Assembly: GCF_921293875.1 (NCBI RefSeq)
Contig: NZ_CAKLDI010000001.1
Span: forward strand, 2,171,915 to 2,235,914
Source of the DNA: Vibrio stylophorae
GTDB lineage: Bacteria > Pseudomonadota > Gammaproteobacteria > Enterobacterales > Vibrionaceae
Length of the DNA stretch: 64,000 bases
Direction: 5' to 3'
The position numbers and the translations under genes were made by a program. A model generated the notes under the pieces. That model ran no database searches. It was given only the letters and a program-made list of their open reading frames with translations, and was not told where the DNA came from. Shown here in pieces: positions 45,034-54,715 of this stretch (the first letter of the stretch is position 1; every line of letters starts with the position of its first letter).

Positions 45034-46074
45034 GTGAGCACGAATAACACGTCACTGAGCTACAAAGATGCAGGTGTTGACATTGACGCGGGGAATGCGT
45101 TGGTCGATCGAATTAAAGGGGTAGTTAAAAAAACTCGTCGTCCTGAAGTGATGGGCGGGATTGGTGGTTTTGGCGCACTATGCGAACTACCAAAGAAATA
45201 CAAAGAGCCTGTTTTGGTCTCTGGTACTGACGGTGTAGGTACCAAACTACGCCTCGCTATGGATTTGAAAAAGCACGACAGCATCGGCATCGATTTGGTG
45301 GCCATGTGTGTCAACGATTTGATTGTTCAAGGTGCAGAGCCCCTCTTCTTCTTGGACTACTATGCAACCGGTAAACTTGATGTCGACACAGCAGCGGCTG
45401 TCGTTGCCGGCATCGGCGAAGGCTGTTTGCAATCTGGCTGTTCACTGATTGGTGGTGAAACGGCTGAAATGCCTGGGATGTACCATGGCGAAGATTACGA
45501 CGTAGCAGGTTTTTGCGTCGGTGTTGCTGAAAAATCAGAAGTGATTGATGGCAGCAAAGTGAAAGCGGGCGATGCGCTGATTGCCTTGGCATCTAGCGGC
45601 CCACACTCCAATGGCTACTCTTTGGTTCGTAAAATCATTGAAGTCAGCAAAGCTGATTTGTCCGCAGATCTTGACGGCAAGCCGCTATCAGAGCACCTAC
45701 TGGCGCCAACTAAGATTTATGTGAAATCTGTACTGAAGCTACTTGAAACCACCCCTGTACATGCCATTTCTCACATTACTGGCGGCGGCTTCTGGGAAAA
45801 TATTCCTCGCGTATTGCCAGCCAATACCAAAGCTGTGGTGAAAGGTGCAAGCTGGCAATGGCCTGCAATCTTCAACTGGCTACAAGAGAAAGGCAATGTT
45901 GAAACCTACGAAATGTACCGCACCTTTAACTGCGGCGTGGGTTTGATCATGGCGTTGCCAGCAGAACTTGCTGAGCAAGCCATCGCTATTTTGAATGCCG
46001 AAGGCGAAAACGCATGGCTACTCGGTCATATTGACCACGCAGCCGATGGCGAAGAGCAGGTCGAAATCCTGTAA
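45034..46074 (+). CDS. purM: PurM, phosphoribosylformylglycinamidine cyclo-ligase
   Basis: 346 residues starting at GTG (GGATACTTAA upstream). Motifs [41 protein letters not shown] and [14 protein letters not shown] identify it. It makes AIR, closing the imidazole ring of purines. The stop codon overlaps the purN ATG (TAATG). Confidence 0.97.
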   Translation: MSTNNTSLSYKDAGVDIDAGNALVDRIKGVVKKTRRPEVMGGIGGFGALCELPKKYKEPVLVSGTDGVGTKLRLAMDLKKHDSIGIDLVAMCVNDLIVQGAEPLFFLDYYATGKLDVDTAAAVVAGIGEGCLQSGCSLIGGETAEMPGMYHGEDYDVAGFCVGVAEKSEVIDGSKVKAGDALIALASSGPHSNGYSLVRKIIEVSKADLSADLDGKPLSEHLLAPTKIYVKSVLKLLETTPVHAISHITGGGFWENIPRVLPANTKAVVKGASWQWPAIFNWLQEKGNVETYEMYRTFNCGVGLIMALPAELAEQAIAILNAEGENAWLLGHIDHAADGEEQVEIL

Positions 46075-46742
46075 TGTCTGCCATGGTCAAAGGCGGGATT
46101 GTGGTGGTGATCTCAGGTCACGGCTCCAATCTACAAGCGCTGATTGATGCCAGTGTGCGCGGTGAAATCACCGCGCCCATTCGTGCGGTGATCAGCAATA
46201 AAGCCGATGCTTTTGGCCTTGAGCGCGCTCGCCTTGCGAATATTCCAGCGCTCAGCCTTAACGTGAAAGACTACGCCGACCGCGCGCAATTTGATCAAGC
46301 CTTAGCCGATTGTATTGCTGAATTTGAGCCAAGCTTGGTTGTGCTCGCGGGTTATATGCGTATTTTAAGTGCTGAATTTGTGCAGCGATTTAGCGGCAAA
46401 ATGCTCAATATTCACCCCTCTCTTTTGCCAAAATATCCAGGACTCAATACCCATCAGCGCGCCATTGAACAAGGCGACAGCCATGCGGGTACCAGTGTGC
46501 ATTTCGTGACTGAAGAGCTCGATGGCGGCCCTGTTTTAATGCAGCTGATGGTGGCCATTGAAGATGGTGAGACTGAAGCGCGTTTAAAAGCGAAGGTACA
46601 AAAGCTTGAACATGCGCTATACCCAACTGTTGTGCAGTGGTGCCTTGAAGGTCGATTCACCTTGCAAGGTAATCATGCGTACTTAGATGGTCAGCGACTT
46701 GAAGCGCCACTCATTCCGCTCTATGACAGTCATCTGGCATAA
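46074..46742 (+). CDS. purN: PurN, phosphoribosylglycinamide formyltransferase
   Basis: 222 residues. The formyl-folate site is NIHPSLLPKYPGLNTHQRAI with catalytic Asn/His, and Asp is in HFVTEELDGGPVL. It formylates GAR, an earlier purine step. Coupled to purM by a 1-base overlap; a second in-frame ATG at 46083 is possible (MVKGGIVVVISGHGSN). Confidence 0.96.
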   Translation: MSAMVKGGIVVVISGHGSNLQALIDASVRGEITAPIRAVISNKADAFGLERARLANIPALSLNVKDYADRAQFDQALADCIAEFEPSLVVLAGYMRILSAEFVQRFSGKMLNIHPSLLPKYPGLNTHQRAIEQGDSHAGTSVHFVTEELDGGPVLMQLMVAIEDGETEARLKAKVQKLEHALYPTVVQWCLEGRFTLQGNHAYLDGQRLEAPLIPLYDSHLA

Positions 46743-46774
46743 ACAGCGCGAAAACGCTCAACAAATAAAGATCG

Positions 46775-46804
46775 AAAAAGCCGACCTCTCAGTCGGCTTT
46801 TTTA
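46775..46804. terminator. Terminator of purMN
   Basis: AAAAAGCCGAC, CTCTCA loop, GTCGGCTTTTTT. Confidence 0.88.
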
Positions 46805-46822
46805 TGTTTATTCTATATTCAA

Positions 46823-47647
46823 TTAAGCTGATTTTGGCTGCGCATTAGGCGGCAGTTGCGGCGCACAAAAACCATGATTGGTGGCTTTTAGCTCTCCCAA
46901 ATGGAAAACACAGTATTCACCTGGACGCATTTTGTGCCACTGCTCATTGTTGGTCAGCGGCTGCGTAGCGATCACAGTAACCACATCATTGGGCGTGGTT
47001 TCTTGCTGAAAATCGATCACCACATCTTCATCAATCAATGAAGCTTCACCAAAGGGTGCGCGGCGAGTGATCCAATGCAGATTGTTACTGCAATAGGTAA
47101 ACACCGACTCACCATCACTGAGCAACATATTAAACACCCCGAGGCTACGCAGTTTATCGCAGCACTGGGCAATAAATTGATAGAGCGCAGTTAAGTCCGC
47201 AGGCAGTGCAATAAATTGCTGCTCCAGCTGATTGAGCAACCAACAAAACGCCAATTCACTATCCGTTTCGCCGACAGGAATGTAGCGGCCCGTGGGTAAA
47301 TTTTCATAGTGCGATAACTGGCCATTATGAGCAAAGGTCCAATAACGACCCCATAATTCTCGCGTAAAGGGATGGGTATTTTCCAGTTTGACTTCGCCAC
47401 GATTGGCTTGGCGAATATGACTCACCACGGCGCAGCTTTTGATGGGATATTGCTGAACGAGCTCAGCAATTTTAGATTGGCAACTGGGGTTGGGGTCCTT
47501 AAAGGTGCGAAATCCTTTGCCCTCGTAAAAGGTAATTCCCCAACCATCTCGATGCGGCCCAGTGTTGCCACCGCGCTGCATCAAACCAGTAAAACTAAAA
47601 CAGATATCTGTTGGCACATTGGCACTCATGCCAAGCAGCTCGCACAT
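46823..47647 (-). CDS. yafJ: YafJ, class II glutamine amidotransferase
   Basis: 274 residues. After the initiator Met, Cys2 (MCELLGMSANVPTDI) is the N-terminal nucleophile of the Ntn-type glutaminase, and the motifs RGGNTGPHRDGWGI, SHIRQAN and FAHNGQL complete the active site. There is no synthase domain, so the nitrogen acceptor is unknown. It lies downstream of gmhA as in E. coli. Confidence 0.92.
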   Translation of the reverse strand: MCELLGMSANVPTDICFSFTGLMQRGGNTGPHRDGWGITFYEGKGFRTFKDPNPSCQSKIAELVQQYPIKSCAVVSHIRQANRGEVKLENTHPFTRELWGRYWTFAHNGQLSHYENLPTGRYIPVGETDSELAFCWLLNQLEQQFIALPADLTALYQFIAQCCDKLRSLGVFNMLLSDGESVFTYCSNNLHWITRRAPFGEASLIDEDVVIDFQQETTPNDVVTVIATQPLTNNEQWHKMRPGEYCVFHLGELKATNHGFCAPQLPPNAQPKSA

Positions 47648-47684
47648 AAAAGCCCTTCCTTGCTTTCAATTGAATGCTTTGAGC

Positions 47685-48266
47685 TTATGCTTTTTCCATT
47701 TCTGCTTCAATCAACATCATTAGAATATGAATGACTTTGATATGCACTTCTTGAATGCGATCAGCATAGCCAAAATGAGGTACACGAATTTCGATATCCG
47801 CCATACCGGCCATTTTGCCGCCATCTTTACCGGTCAAAGCAATGGTCTTCATGCCTTTTGCTTTTGCCGCTTCAATAGCTTTGATGATGTTGCCTGAATT
47901 GCCTGAAGTTGATAAGCCAAGCAACACATCCCCTTGCATACCCACGGCTTCAACGTAGCGTGAGAAGACATATTCATAACCGAAGTCATTACTCACGCAA
48001 GAGAGATGACTCACATCAGAGATCGCAATCGCCGGATAACCAGGACGGTTTTCACGGTAGCGGCCAGTCAGCTCTTCTGCAAAATGCATGGCATCGCAGT
48101 GTGAGCCACCGTTACCGCAAGAGAGCACCTTACCACCCGCTTTAAAACTATCAGCGAGCAGCTTTGCTGCTGCTTCAATTTGCGCAATATTGTCAGGGTT
48201 TGACAAAAACTGGTCCAGCACTGTGGCGGCTTCTTTCAGTTCATTCAAAATGGCATCTTGGTACAT
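47685..48266 (-). CDS. gmhA: GmhA (LpcA), sedoheptulose-7-phosphate isomerase
   Basis: 193 residues, one SIS domain: [20 protein letters not shown] and [20 protein letters not shown] bind the sugar phosphate. It starts synthesis of the ADP-heptose used in the LPS inner core. ATG 48266 has AGAGAGG-type ribosome site. Followed 37 bases later by yafJ. Confidence 0.96.
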   Translation of the reverse strand: MYQDAILNELKEAATVLDQFLSNPDNIAQIEAAAKLLADSFKAGGKVLSCGNGGSHCDAMHFAEELTGRYRENRPGYPAIAISDVSHLSCVSNDFGYEYVFSRYVEAVGMQGDVLLGLSTSGNSGNIIKAIEAAKAKGMKTIALTGKDGGKMAGMADIEIRVPHFGYADRIQEVHIKVIHILMMLIEAEMEKA

Positions 48267-48296
48267 AAGGCCTCTCTTTTCCTTTAACAGCTCAAC

Positions 48297-50033
48297 CTAA
48301 TGCGGTTGTGGCGATGAGGAATCAGTGTACATAGAAGTTTCATTCTCTGTCGATAGCGCTTGTGTGACCTTGGGCGAGATCTGGTCAATCAGAGGACGAA
48401 TTCCTGCCACATTGGCACACAACCAGCAGTGATCCGATGGAATGATACCGGCTTTATAGAGCTTATGCTGAATATGTGCAGCAGCGCCAAGAATGATCAC
48501 AGGTTTTGGCGCGATATCTTCAAGGGTCATCGCAAACTGTTTCAATGCGGTGTAATCCATGGCCACCAATTGGCGCATATCAAGCACCACCAGCTGGCTG
48601 TTGTGATGGCTATGGCTCAACTTCATCAGCACTTTTTCACAAGCAGCAAAGAAGAAAGCGCCGCGTAGTTTGTACACGCTCACTTCATCACCCAAATAGG
48701 GTACCGGCGTCATCTCTTCGCTTTGGCCTTGCTCGATATCAGTCAGGCGCGCCATACGATGAATAAAGAGAACACCCGCAAGCAACATGGCATAAGCCAC
48801 TGCAATCACCATATCGAACACCACGGTCAAACCAAAACAGGTCAGCAATACGGCAACATCTGCTTTTGGTGCGACTTTAATGGTACGAATAAAGTGTGGC
48901 ACTTCTGACATATTCCAAGCCACCATCACCAGCAATGCCGCCAAGGTACTCATAGGAATAAAGCTGAGCCATGGCGCCAAAGCCACAATCGCAAGTAGCA
49001 CAAAGGCCGCGTGAACCATACCTGCAATCGGTGAAATCGCACCCGCGCGAATGTTTGCCGCAGTACGAGCAATCGCCGCTGTTGCCGGAATCCCACCAAA
49101 AAATGGGGTGACCATATTGGCAATCCCTTGGGCAACCAATTCACCATTTGGATTGTGTTTGGTTTTAGTCATGCCATCGGCAACCACCGCACATAGCAAA
49201 GACTCAAGCGAGCCAAGCAACGCAATGGTAATGGCCGCAGGTAGCAGTTCGACCACCATGGACATATCAATGCCGGCAAAAGGTGAATGCCAGCTAGGCA
49301 AAAATGGCGGAATACCCACGCCTTTCACGCCATTGAGGTCATAGCTAAAGCGATCGCCAATAGTCGCAGCGTGGCCAAGCCCTGTATGAGTGAGTACTAA
49401 AGCAGTCACAGTGCCCACAACCAAGGCAATCAAGTGCGGTGGAATATTGGATTTGCGACGACGCCACAAAACAAAAGCCGCCAGCGTCACTGCGCCCACA
49501 ATGGCATCAGCCCAAACCAGAGTTGGCAAGGCTTGACCGTAGGCTGCAACTTTTTCAAGAAAATGGTGTGGATTTGAAGATAGCGTCAAACCCAATAGGT
49601 CTTTGAGTTGCAAAAAGGCGATGGTAAAGCCAATACCGGCGGTAAAACCGGCCACCACAGGGTAAGGCACAAACATCACCAAACGGCCCAGCTTGAGTAG
49701 CCCCATCAAAAACAGGATGGCACCAGACATGACGGTGGCAAGGAGTAACCCTTGAATCCCATACTGCTCAGTAATCGGCAGCAAAATGACCACAAATGCA
49801 GCCGTTGGACCGGTAATATTAAAACGAGAGCCACCACATAGTGCCGCGATGGTACCCGCGACAATCACGGTATACAAACCATACTGAGGCGGTACGCCAA
49901 CAGCAATAGCAAGCGCCATCGCTAGGGGAATCGCAATGATCGCAACGGTGATCCCAGCAACGAGATCGGCTTTAAAATTGGAACGTGAATAGCCACTGCG
50001 AAACGCATCTCGCAGCGCTGAAAAAATAACCAC
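48297..50033 (-). CDS. SulP-family anion transporter with STAS domain
   Basis: 578 residues starting at GTG 50033, with AGAGG six bases upstream. N-terminal transport domain of about 12-14 membrane segments (FKADLVAGITVAIIAIPLAM is the SulP signature) and a C-terminal STAS domain (about 440-545, VVLDMRQLVAMDYTALKQF). Family members carry sulfate, bicarbonate or, for E. coli DauA, C4-dicarboxylates; the substrate cannot be told here. It is inserted between gmhA and the fadE position. Its leader holds two overlapping hairpins (50069-50103). Confidence 0.88.
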   Translation of the reverse strand: MVIFSALRDAFRSGYSRSNFKADLVAGITVAIIAIPLAMALAIAVGVPPQYGLYTVIVAGTIAALCGGSRFNITGPTAAFVVILLPITEQYGIQGLLLATVMSGAILFLMGLLKLGRLVMFVPYPVVAGFTAGIGFTIAFLQLKDLLGLTLSSNPHHFLEKVAAYGQALPTLVWADAIVGAVTLAAFVLWRRRKSNIPPHLIALVVGTVTALVLTHTGLGHAATIGDRFSYDLNGVKGVGIPPFLPSWHSPFAGIDMSMVVELLPAAITIALLGSLESLLCAVVADGMTKTKHNPNGELVAQGIANMVTPFFGGIPATAAIARTAANIRAGAISPIAGMVHAAFVLLAIVALAPWLSFIPMSTLAALLVMVAWNMSEVPHFIRTIKVAPKADVAVLLTCFGLTVVFDMVIAVAYAMLLAGVLFIHRMARLTDIEQGQSEEMTPVPYLGDEVSVYKLRGAFFFAACEKVLMKLSHSHHNSQLVVLDMRQLVAMDYTALKQFAMTLEDIAPKPVIILGAAAHIQHKLYKAGIIPSDHCWLCANVAGIRPLIDQISPKVTQALSTENETSMYTDSSSPQPH

Positions 50034-50338
50034 ATTAACCTCTGTATTCAGAAAAACTGGATTGTCGTCCCTGGAGAGTCAGGGTCAGCCGCAGGCTGGC
50101 TCTAGGCATTAGCGTCAGGACAGGCAACGCAAAATCAGACGGGATGCTTATCAATGAATAAGCAAGCGCTCACATTTTACGCCGTTCGGTATGAAGATCA
50201 ACGGCCTTAGGCGCTCGATTTTCATTCAATTGGAAACTAATAATGACAGCGTGAGACAAAGTTAAGACAACCCAGTCAAGCGGCTGCCACTCATCTACAC
50301 TGAATGTATTGCAATGATAATGCGTTCAAGGAGTGAAT
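50034..50338. other. Divergent intergenic region between the SulP gene and the FadE-like gene
   Basis: No gene seen. Two mutually exclusive hairpins share CAGGG: CCCTG/CAGGG (50069-50084) and AGGGTCAGCC/GGCTGGCTCT with a GCA loop (50081-50103), within the leader of the SulP gene. On the other side, AAGGAG (50328-50333) is the ribosome site of the FadE-like gene and GATAAT at 50316 a possible -10. No FadR site was recognised. Confidence 0.5.
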
Positions 50339-52549
50339 ATGTGGTCCTTGCTCTATGCCTTCGGGGTTTTGATATTCAGTGGCTACCTAATTTACCTTCG
50401 TTCAGGGCTTTGGCTATTTAGCAGTAGCACCCTTGGCTTACTCATACTTGGCGTTGCTTTCAGCCTACTCACCCCTTGGGCCGTGGTTCTCGCGCTATTG
50501 ATTTTAACGCCGCTTAACCTACTACAATTGCGACAAAAAGCGCTCAGCTTGACGCTCTACCCCTATATCGCAAAGCATTTAAAAAAGCACTTTCATTCAG
50601 CATTACAAGGCTATGACTATCTTAAAAGCGGTTGGGATAGCAGCCTATTCCAAGGACGAGCCGATCAAGCAACGCTCAATCATTTAAGCCTGCCGCGCAG
50701 CGGCAGCGAAGGGCATAATTTTCTCGCAGGCCCAGTCGCGCAGCTGGGGCAAATCTATAGCCCGACCCAACCCGAACGCTGGCAAACCTTTTTGCAAACT
50801 CAGGGCTTTTATCGATTGTGTATTGATAAACGCTACCAAGGCTTTGAGTTTACGCCCTTTACTCTCAGTCGTGTGATTCAGCGCTGTAGCACCATTGCGC
50901 CCCAGTTAGGTGCGTTGATCGCCTCTCCTGCACGCTTACATGCCGAACAATTGATCAAACAGTGGGCAAACCACAAACAAAAAGATGAATGGCTCAGCGC
51001 CATTGCCAGCGAAGAGCTCAAAGTGATCGTGCCGCCCTCTCAACTTGCACTGGCGCATGGCGATGAAAAAATCACGCCTTTGACTGGCGAGTTGAATGAA
51101 CATGAAATCACTGTGTTTGGTCATTGCAATCAATTCGAGGATCACTTTAGCCACTGCATTGTGCTGTGCCAAATCCAAGCGCAAAAGGATGCATGCTTGA
51201 TAATGCTCACCCAGCAGCAACTCCACCAGCTCAATCAGCAACATCGAATTGGTGTTGATTATTCGCAATTGCTCGGCTGTCACGCAAAAGCCAAGCGAAT
51301 CAAAAATCAACTTCGCAAAAGCGCCTTAGTGCCCTATGCCATTGCGGCGCCATCTCTGACTTTAGCGGGCTTTGAGCAGCTCACCGTACTCTTAAGCGCG
51401 CAGCTTACGTGGCAAAACTGGCAATGTACGCAAGCGCCAGAGCAGCTTGAGCCACTGTTAGTACAAAGCCAGCAGCTAACCACGCAACTGCGCGCACTCA
51501 TTCAATTTCACTGCGCGCTCCATGAACATCGAGAATTGGGCCAACTCAGTATTGCTTTATCACATCAATATGGACTTCATCGATTACAGCAACTGATATT
51601 ACAACTGCAACAGATGCAATTTCGCGATGGCCCGATGCAACAAGCGCATGGCATGCTCAAACAGTGGCTTGAACTATGCCAACAACAGCTTCAACGTAGC
51701 CCATTTTCTATCGCCTGGGTTGAGCACAATGCCGCGATTCAGCTGCTTTATAGCAGCCACCCCTATTTTCATCACAGCGATGAGGCCATTCGTCGCTTTC
51801 AGCACAACAGCCATCATCGCCAGCGCGCCCTAAAGCAATTTGACCGTGCGCTTTTTGGTACCCTGGGATTACAACTGAGTCACATGCTTGCCGCGCGGTG
51901 GTGGGGATTGAGCGCGCGCTTTAGAAAACAACCGCAACAAGCCAAAATGCATCAAGCCAGCTGTAATTTCGCACTCTATTTAGATGCACTACTGACCGGC
52001 CAGCAACCATGGTCCACACGGCAAAAAACGCGACTATTTGAATATGCGCAGTGCTTATATATCGCGGCAGCGACTGTGCAGCAATGCCACCATCCGCATC
52101 GATACAGTGAAGCCGCTTTAACGCCACTATGGCGACAACTCAACCGTCTGGATCAAGCCTTGGTTCGCAACCAAAGCAAGCGCTGGCGTATTTTATGCTG
52201 GCTGATGAGCCAAGCAATTCGCTCACCGATTGTGCCTGATGTGCAGCAAGCCGATCAGCTGCAAACTCAGCTTAAAAATACCCAGTGGCAGCACAGTTTT
52301 ACCCCTCAGCTTAGCGAGACACAGCCGCTGCTTTGGCACAGCGCTCAAATATGGCAAGGACTACAAAAATTCAAACCCTATCGCACTGAATTTGCCAAGC
52401 AATCCTGTGTCCTGCTCGACTATTTTGCCTCGCCGCCAGCCACACTCAGCGCCTCTCAACGTGAGTTATGGCTCAATCTGCACAGTAGCTTAGCCGCCTT
52501 TGTGCCGGTGCATAAAGAGAAGCACAGCGATACGCAGGCAGTGGCCTAA
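50339..52549 (+). CDS. Degenerate FadE-like acyl-CoA dehydrogenase homologue
   Basis: 736 residues from ATG 50339, five bases past AAGGAG. Two N-terminal membrane helices (1-60) and then SGWDSSLFQGRADQ (98-110), FLAGPV (128-133) and KRYQGFEF (164-171) align by eye with E. coli FadE (TWWEGDLFQG, FLDGPV, KEYGGLEF). The flavin motif CFALTSPEAGSD and the glycine-rich DITGGKGIMLG stretch have no counterpart. The catalytic VEGAN segment reads VEHNA (Glu462 kept, Gly lost). The protein is unusually rich in Gln and His. It sits where fadE sits in E. coli and V. cholerae, next to gmhA. An intact frame with lost motifs suggests a pseudoenzyme or very diverged enzyme. Confidence 0.75.
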   Translation: MWSLLYAFGVLIFSGYLIYLRSGLWLFSSSTLGLLILGVAFSLLTPWAVVLALLILTPLNLLQLRQKALSLTLYPYIAKHLKKHFHSALQGYDYLKSGWDSSLFQGRADQATLNHLSLPRSGSEGHNFLAGPVAQLGQIYSPTQPERWQTFLQTQGFYRLCIDKRYQGFEFTPFTLSRVIQRCSTIAPQLGALIASPARLHAEQLIKQWANHKQKDEWLSAIASEELKVIVPPSQLALAHGDEKITPLTGELNEHEITVFGHCNQFEDHFSHCIVLCQIQAQKDACLIMLTQQQLHQLNQQHRIGVDYSQLLGCHAKAKRIKNQLRKSALVPYAIAAPSLTLAGFEQLTVLLSAQLTWQNWQCTQAPEQLEPLLVQSQQLTTQLRALIQFHCALHEHRELGQLSIALSHQYGLHRLQQLILQLQQMQFRDGPMQQAHGMLKQWLELCQQQLQRSPFSIAWVEHNAAIQLLYSSHPYFHHSDEAIRRFQHNSHHRQRALKQFDRALFGTLGLQLSHMLAARWWGLSARFRKQPQQAKMHQASCNFALYLDALLTGQQPWSTRQKTRLFEYAQCLYIAAATVQQCHHPHRYSEAALTPLWRQLNRLDQALVRNQSKRWRILCWLMSQAIRSPIVPDVQQADQLQTQLKNTQWQHSFTPQLSETQPLLWHSAQIWQGLQKFKPYRTEFAKQSCVLLDYFASPPATLSASQRELWLNLHSSLAAFVPVHKEKHSDTQAVA

Positions 52550-52614
52550 TTCTGTCGGTGTCATTCACGACATCTATTGGACAGCAATAAATTAAACAGG
52601 AACATCAGCGATAT

Positions 52615-52648
52615 GAAAAAAGAGAAAGCCAAGGCTTTCTCTTTTTTT
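52615..52648. terminator. Terminator between the FadE-like gene and TIGR03503 gene
   Basis: AAAAAAGAGAAAGCC, AA, GGCTTTCTCTTTTTTT, usable on both strands. Confidence 0.85.
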
Positions 52649-52660
52649 CATTCTTGGATA

Positions 52661-53923
52661 TCAATCCGAAGGGGGCAAGGCTAGCTCAGAAGCAGCTTTT
52701 TCAGCTTTCGCTTTTTTACGCTGCCACAACAAAATCCCAGATGTTGTGCCCACCAATAACACCAAGTTAAAAATCACCACCCAACGGATCACAGATTTGC
52801 GTTTAGCTTGACGCTCAAGCTCTGCCACACGCTCTGCTTCCTCTTTTTGTTTGGCTAATTGACGCGCCCGCAACGCTTCAAGATTGGTATCAATTTGTAA
52901 GGTCGCAGCCATAGTAAAGCTTCGCTTTTCAAGCCCAAGCACATATTCGCGATGATACTCATCGGTACCATAAATCCAGCCCCACCATTCATAGCGGCCG
53001 ACCTCTTTGGGATTAGGTAAATCAACCACCAGCCGATCAGCACCCGGCGCCATGGTGCCTTGTGCCACCGAAATCTGGCCGTTTGGATCGCGCATTTCAA
53101 TATGCGCTGCAATCGCGGTACTTGCCAAAGAGCCCGATTTTAAGGTCACCACCAATTGATGATCTTGGTCGACACTTTGCCCTTGAATAAAGGTAATGTT
53201 CACCGGTGGTGGAAAGACGAAAAGATCTTGCTCATGAGCCCGAAGAAAAACGCCATTGCTCGACACAATACGCACACGATATTTACCGGGCTTCACCTCA
53301 ACGGGTAATTCAACGGTAAAGATGCCATCCCCAGCATGTTCATCCAAACCTTCACCGTTGTCATAAAAGGTGCCCAGCGTTTTCTCAATGGGCGCGCCTG
53401 GTACAGGTTCATCGAGCTCGTCACCTTTCATCGGTAAAAATTCAACCGTGAGTTTAACTCGCTCTAGAAAGTCACGCATCACCAAGGGCGCACCGTCTTG
53501 GGTTAAACGCGCCGTAAACTTAAAGCGCTCATGCTGATAAAGCCGCTGCGGCAATTTAGATACACTGAGCTTTAAATTTGAGATGACATGAATTTGGTTA
53601 TCTGGCGAGATCTTGCCTATGGCCTGCCAAGGCCCGGGCATTGGATGGTTAATGGTAATGATGTCGAGCGTGCTTTCCTCATACCAAGAAACATTTTTAG
53701 GATGGCGCCAAGCATAATATTTGGTGCCATCGGGACGCACCAACACCACAGGCGTGGACTCATTTTCTCGATGAATTAAAAAAGCCACCTGACGAATACT
53801 GGGATCCACACGAAAGCGGTTATCCAGCAGCATTACAGCTTGACCTTCAGCATGTAAACCAAAGCAGGGCCAAAGGCTTAGCCCCACTAAGAAACATGAG
53901 AAAATGCGTCGCAGTCGCGTCAT
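52661..53923 (-). CDS. TIGR03503-family membrane-anchored periplasmic protein
   Basis: 420 residues: signal peptide ending near LHAEG, a long beta-rich periplasmic region with two Ig-like or choice-of-anchor-like domains (KLSVSKLPQRLYQHERFKFT; YDNGEGLDEHAGDGIFTVEL), a basic coiled segment and a C-terminal helix (WVVIFNLVLLVGTTSGILLW). It fits TIGR03503, a vibrio and shewanella family. The extracytoplasmic motif FYDNGEGLDEHAGDGIFT resembles Ca-binding loops in von Willebrand-linked proteins. It overlaps the dnaQ stop by four bases. Function unknown. Confidence 0.82.
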   Translation of the reverse strand: MTRLRRIFSCFLVGLSLWPCFGLHAEGQAVMLLDNRFRVDPSIRQVAFLIHRENESTPVVLVRPDGTKYYAWRHPKNVSWYEESTLDIITINHPMPGPWQAIGKISPDNQIHVISNLKLSVSKLPQRLYQHERFKFTARLTQDGAPLVMRDFLERVKLTVEFLPMKGDELDEPVPGAPIEKTLGTFYDNGEGLDEHAGDGIFTVELPVEVKPGKYRVRIVSSNGVFLRAHEQDLFVFPPPVNITFIQGQSVDQDHQLVVTLKSGSLASTAIAAHIEMRDPNGQISVAQGTMAPGADRLVVDLPNPKEVGRYEWWGWIYGTDEYHREYVLGLEKRSFTMAATLQIDTNLEALRARQLAKQKEEAERVAELERQAKRKSVIRWVVIFNLVLLVGTTSGILLWQRKKAKAEKAASELALPPSD

Positions 53924-54669
53924 TGAGTCTCCTCTTGACGCCAGATGGTCGGCGCCCCTTTCTTTTCAACCAAATCCAAACGCGCATTGTGCGCATCTAG
54001 TTCATCGGCTGATAGGGTCACACACTTTAATTTTTTTGCGCGATCATCAAGGCGGATCACACCTTGTCCGCTATTTTGATTGTCATCTGATTGATTGAAG
54101 GCAAGTTTAGTCTGACCACCTGTCATCAACAGATAAACATCAGCAAGGATCTCGGCATCAAGCAAAGCGCCGTGCAAGGTACGGTGCGAGTTATCAATAC
54201 CGTATCGTTCACACAGTACGTCCAAGTTATTTCGCTTACCTGGGAACAGTACTTTAGCCATTGCCAAGGTATCGGTGACCTGGCAATAATCCTCAGTCTT
54301 GCCAATGCTGCTATCAAGCATGGCAAACTCGTGGTTCATAAAGCCGACGTCAAAGGGCGCGTTATGCGCGACGATCTCAGCGCCACGAATGAAGTTTAAG
54401 AAATCTTGGTGCACGTCAGCATAGCTGGGCTTGTCGGCCAAAAAGGCATCGGTGATCCCATGCACCGCAATCGCTTCAGGATCGACTTCACGGTCAGGCT
54501 TGATATAAACGTGAAAATGGTTGCCCGTTAATCGGCGATTGATAATTTCCACCGCACCAATTTCAATGATGCGGTGGCCTTCATAGTGAGCACCGATACC
54601 GGTGTTCATACCTGTGGTTTCGGTATCCAGCACGATAATGCGCTGACTGTCGCTAGCATTTAGGGTCAT
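53920..54669 (-). CDS. dnaQ: DnaQ, DNA polymerase III epsilon proofreading subunit
   Basis: ATG 54669 gives MTLNASDSQRIIVLDTETTG and 249 residues; upstream frame to 54738 lacks support. Exo motifs: DTET (Asp15, Glu17), the ExoII Asp in HNAPFDVGFM and ExoIII in HGALLDAEIL. The C-terminal segment HNARLDLVEKKGAPTIWR binds the alpha subunit. It is divergent from rnhA with only 46 bases between start codons, the classic overlapping-promoter arrangement. Confidence 0.96.
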   Translation of the reverse strand: MTLNASDSQRIIVLDTETTGMNTGIGAHYEGHRIIEIGAVEIINRRLTGNHFHVYIKPDREVDPEAIAVHGITDAFLADKPSYADVHQDFLNFIRGAEIVAHNAPFDVGFMNHEFAMLDSSIGKTEDYCQVTDTLAMAKVLFPGKRNNLDVLCERYGIDNSHRTLHGALLDAEILADVYLLMTGGQTKLAFNQSDDNQNSGQGVIRLDDRAKKLKCVTLSADELDAHNARLDLVEKKGAPTIWRQEETQ

Positions 54670-54715
54670 GGTTATGTCAGACTGAGCCAATGTTATCCCT
54701 ATACTAACAAATTCG

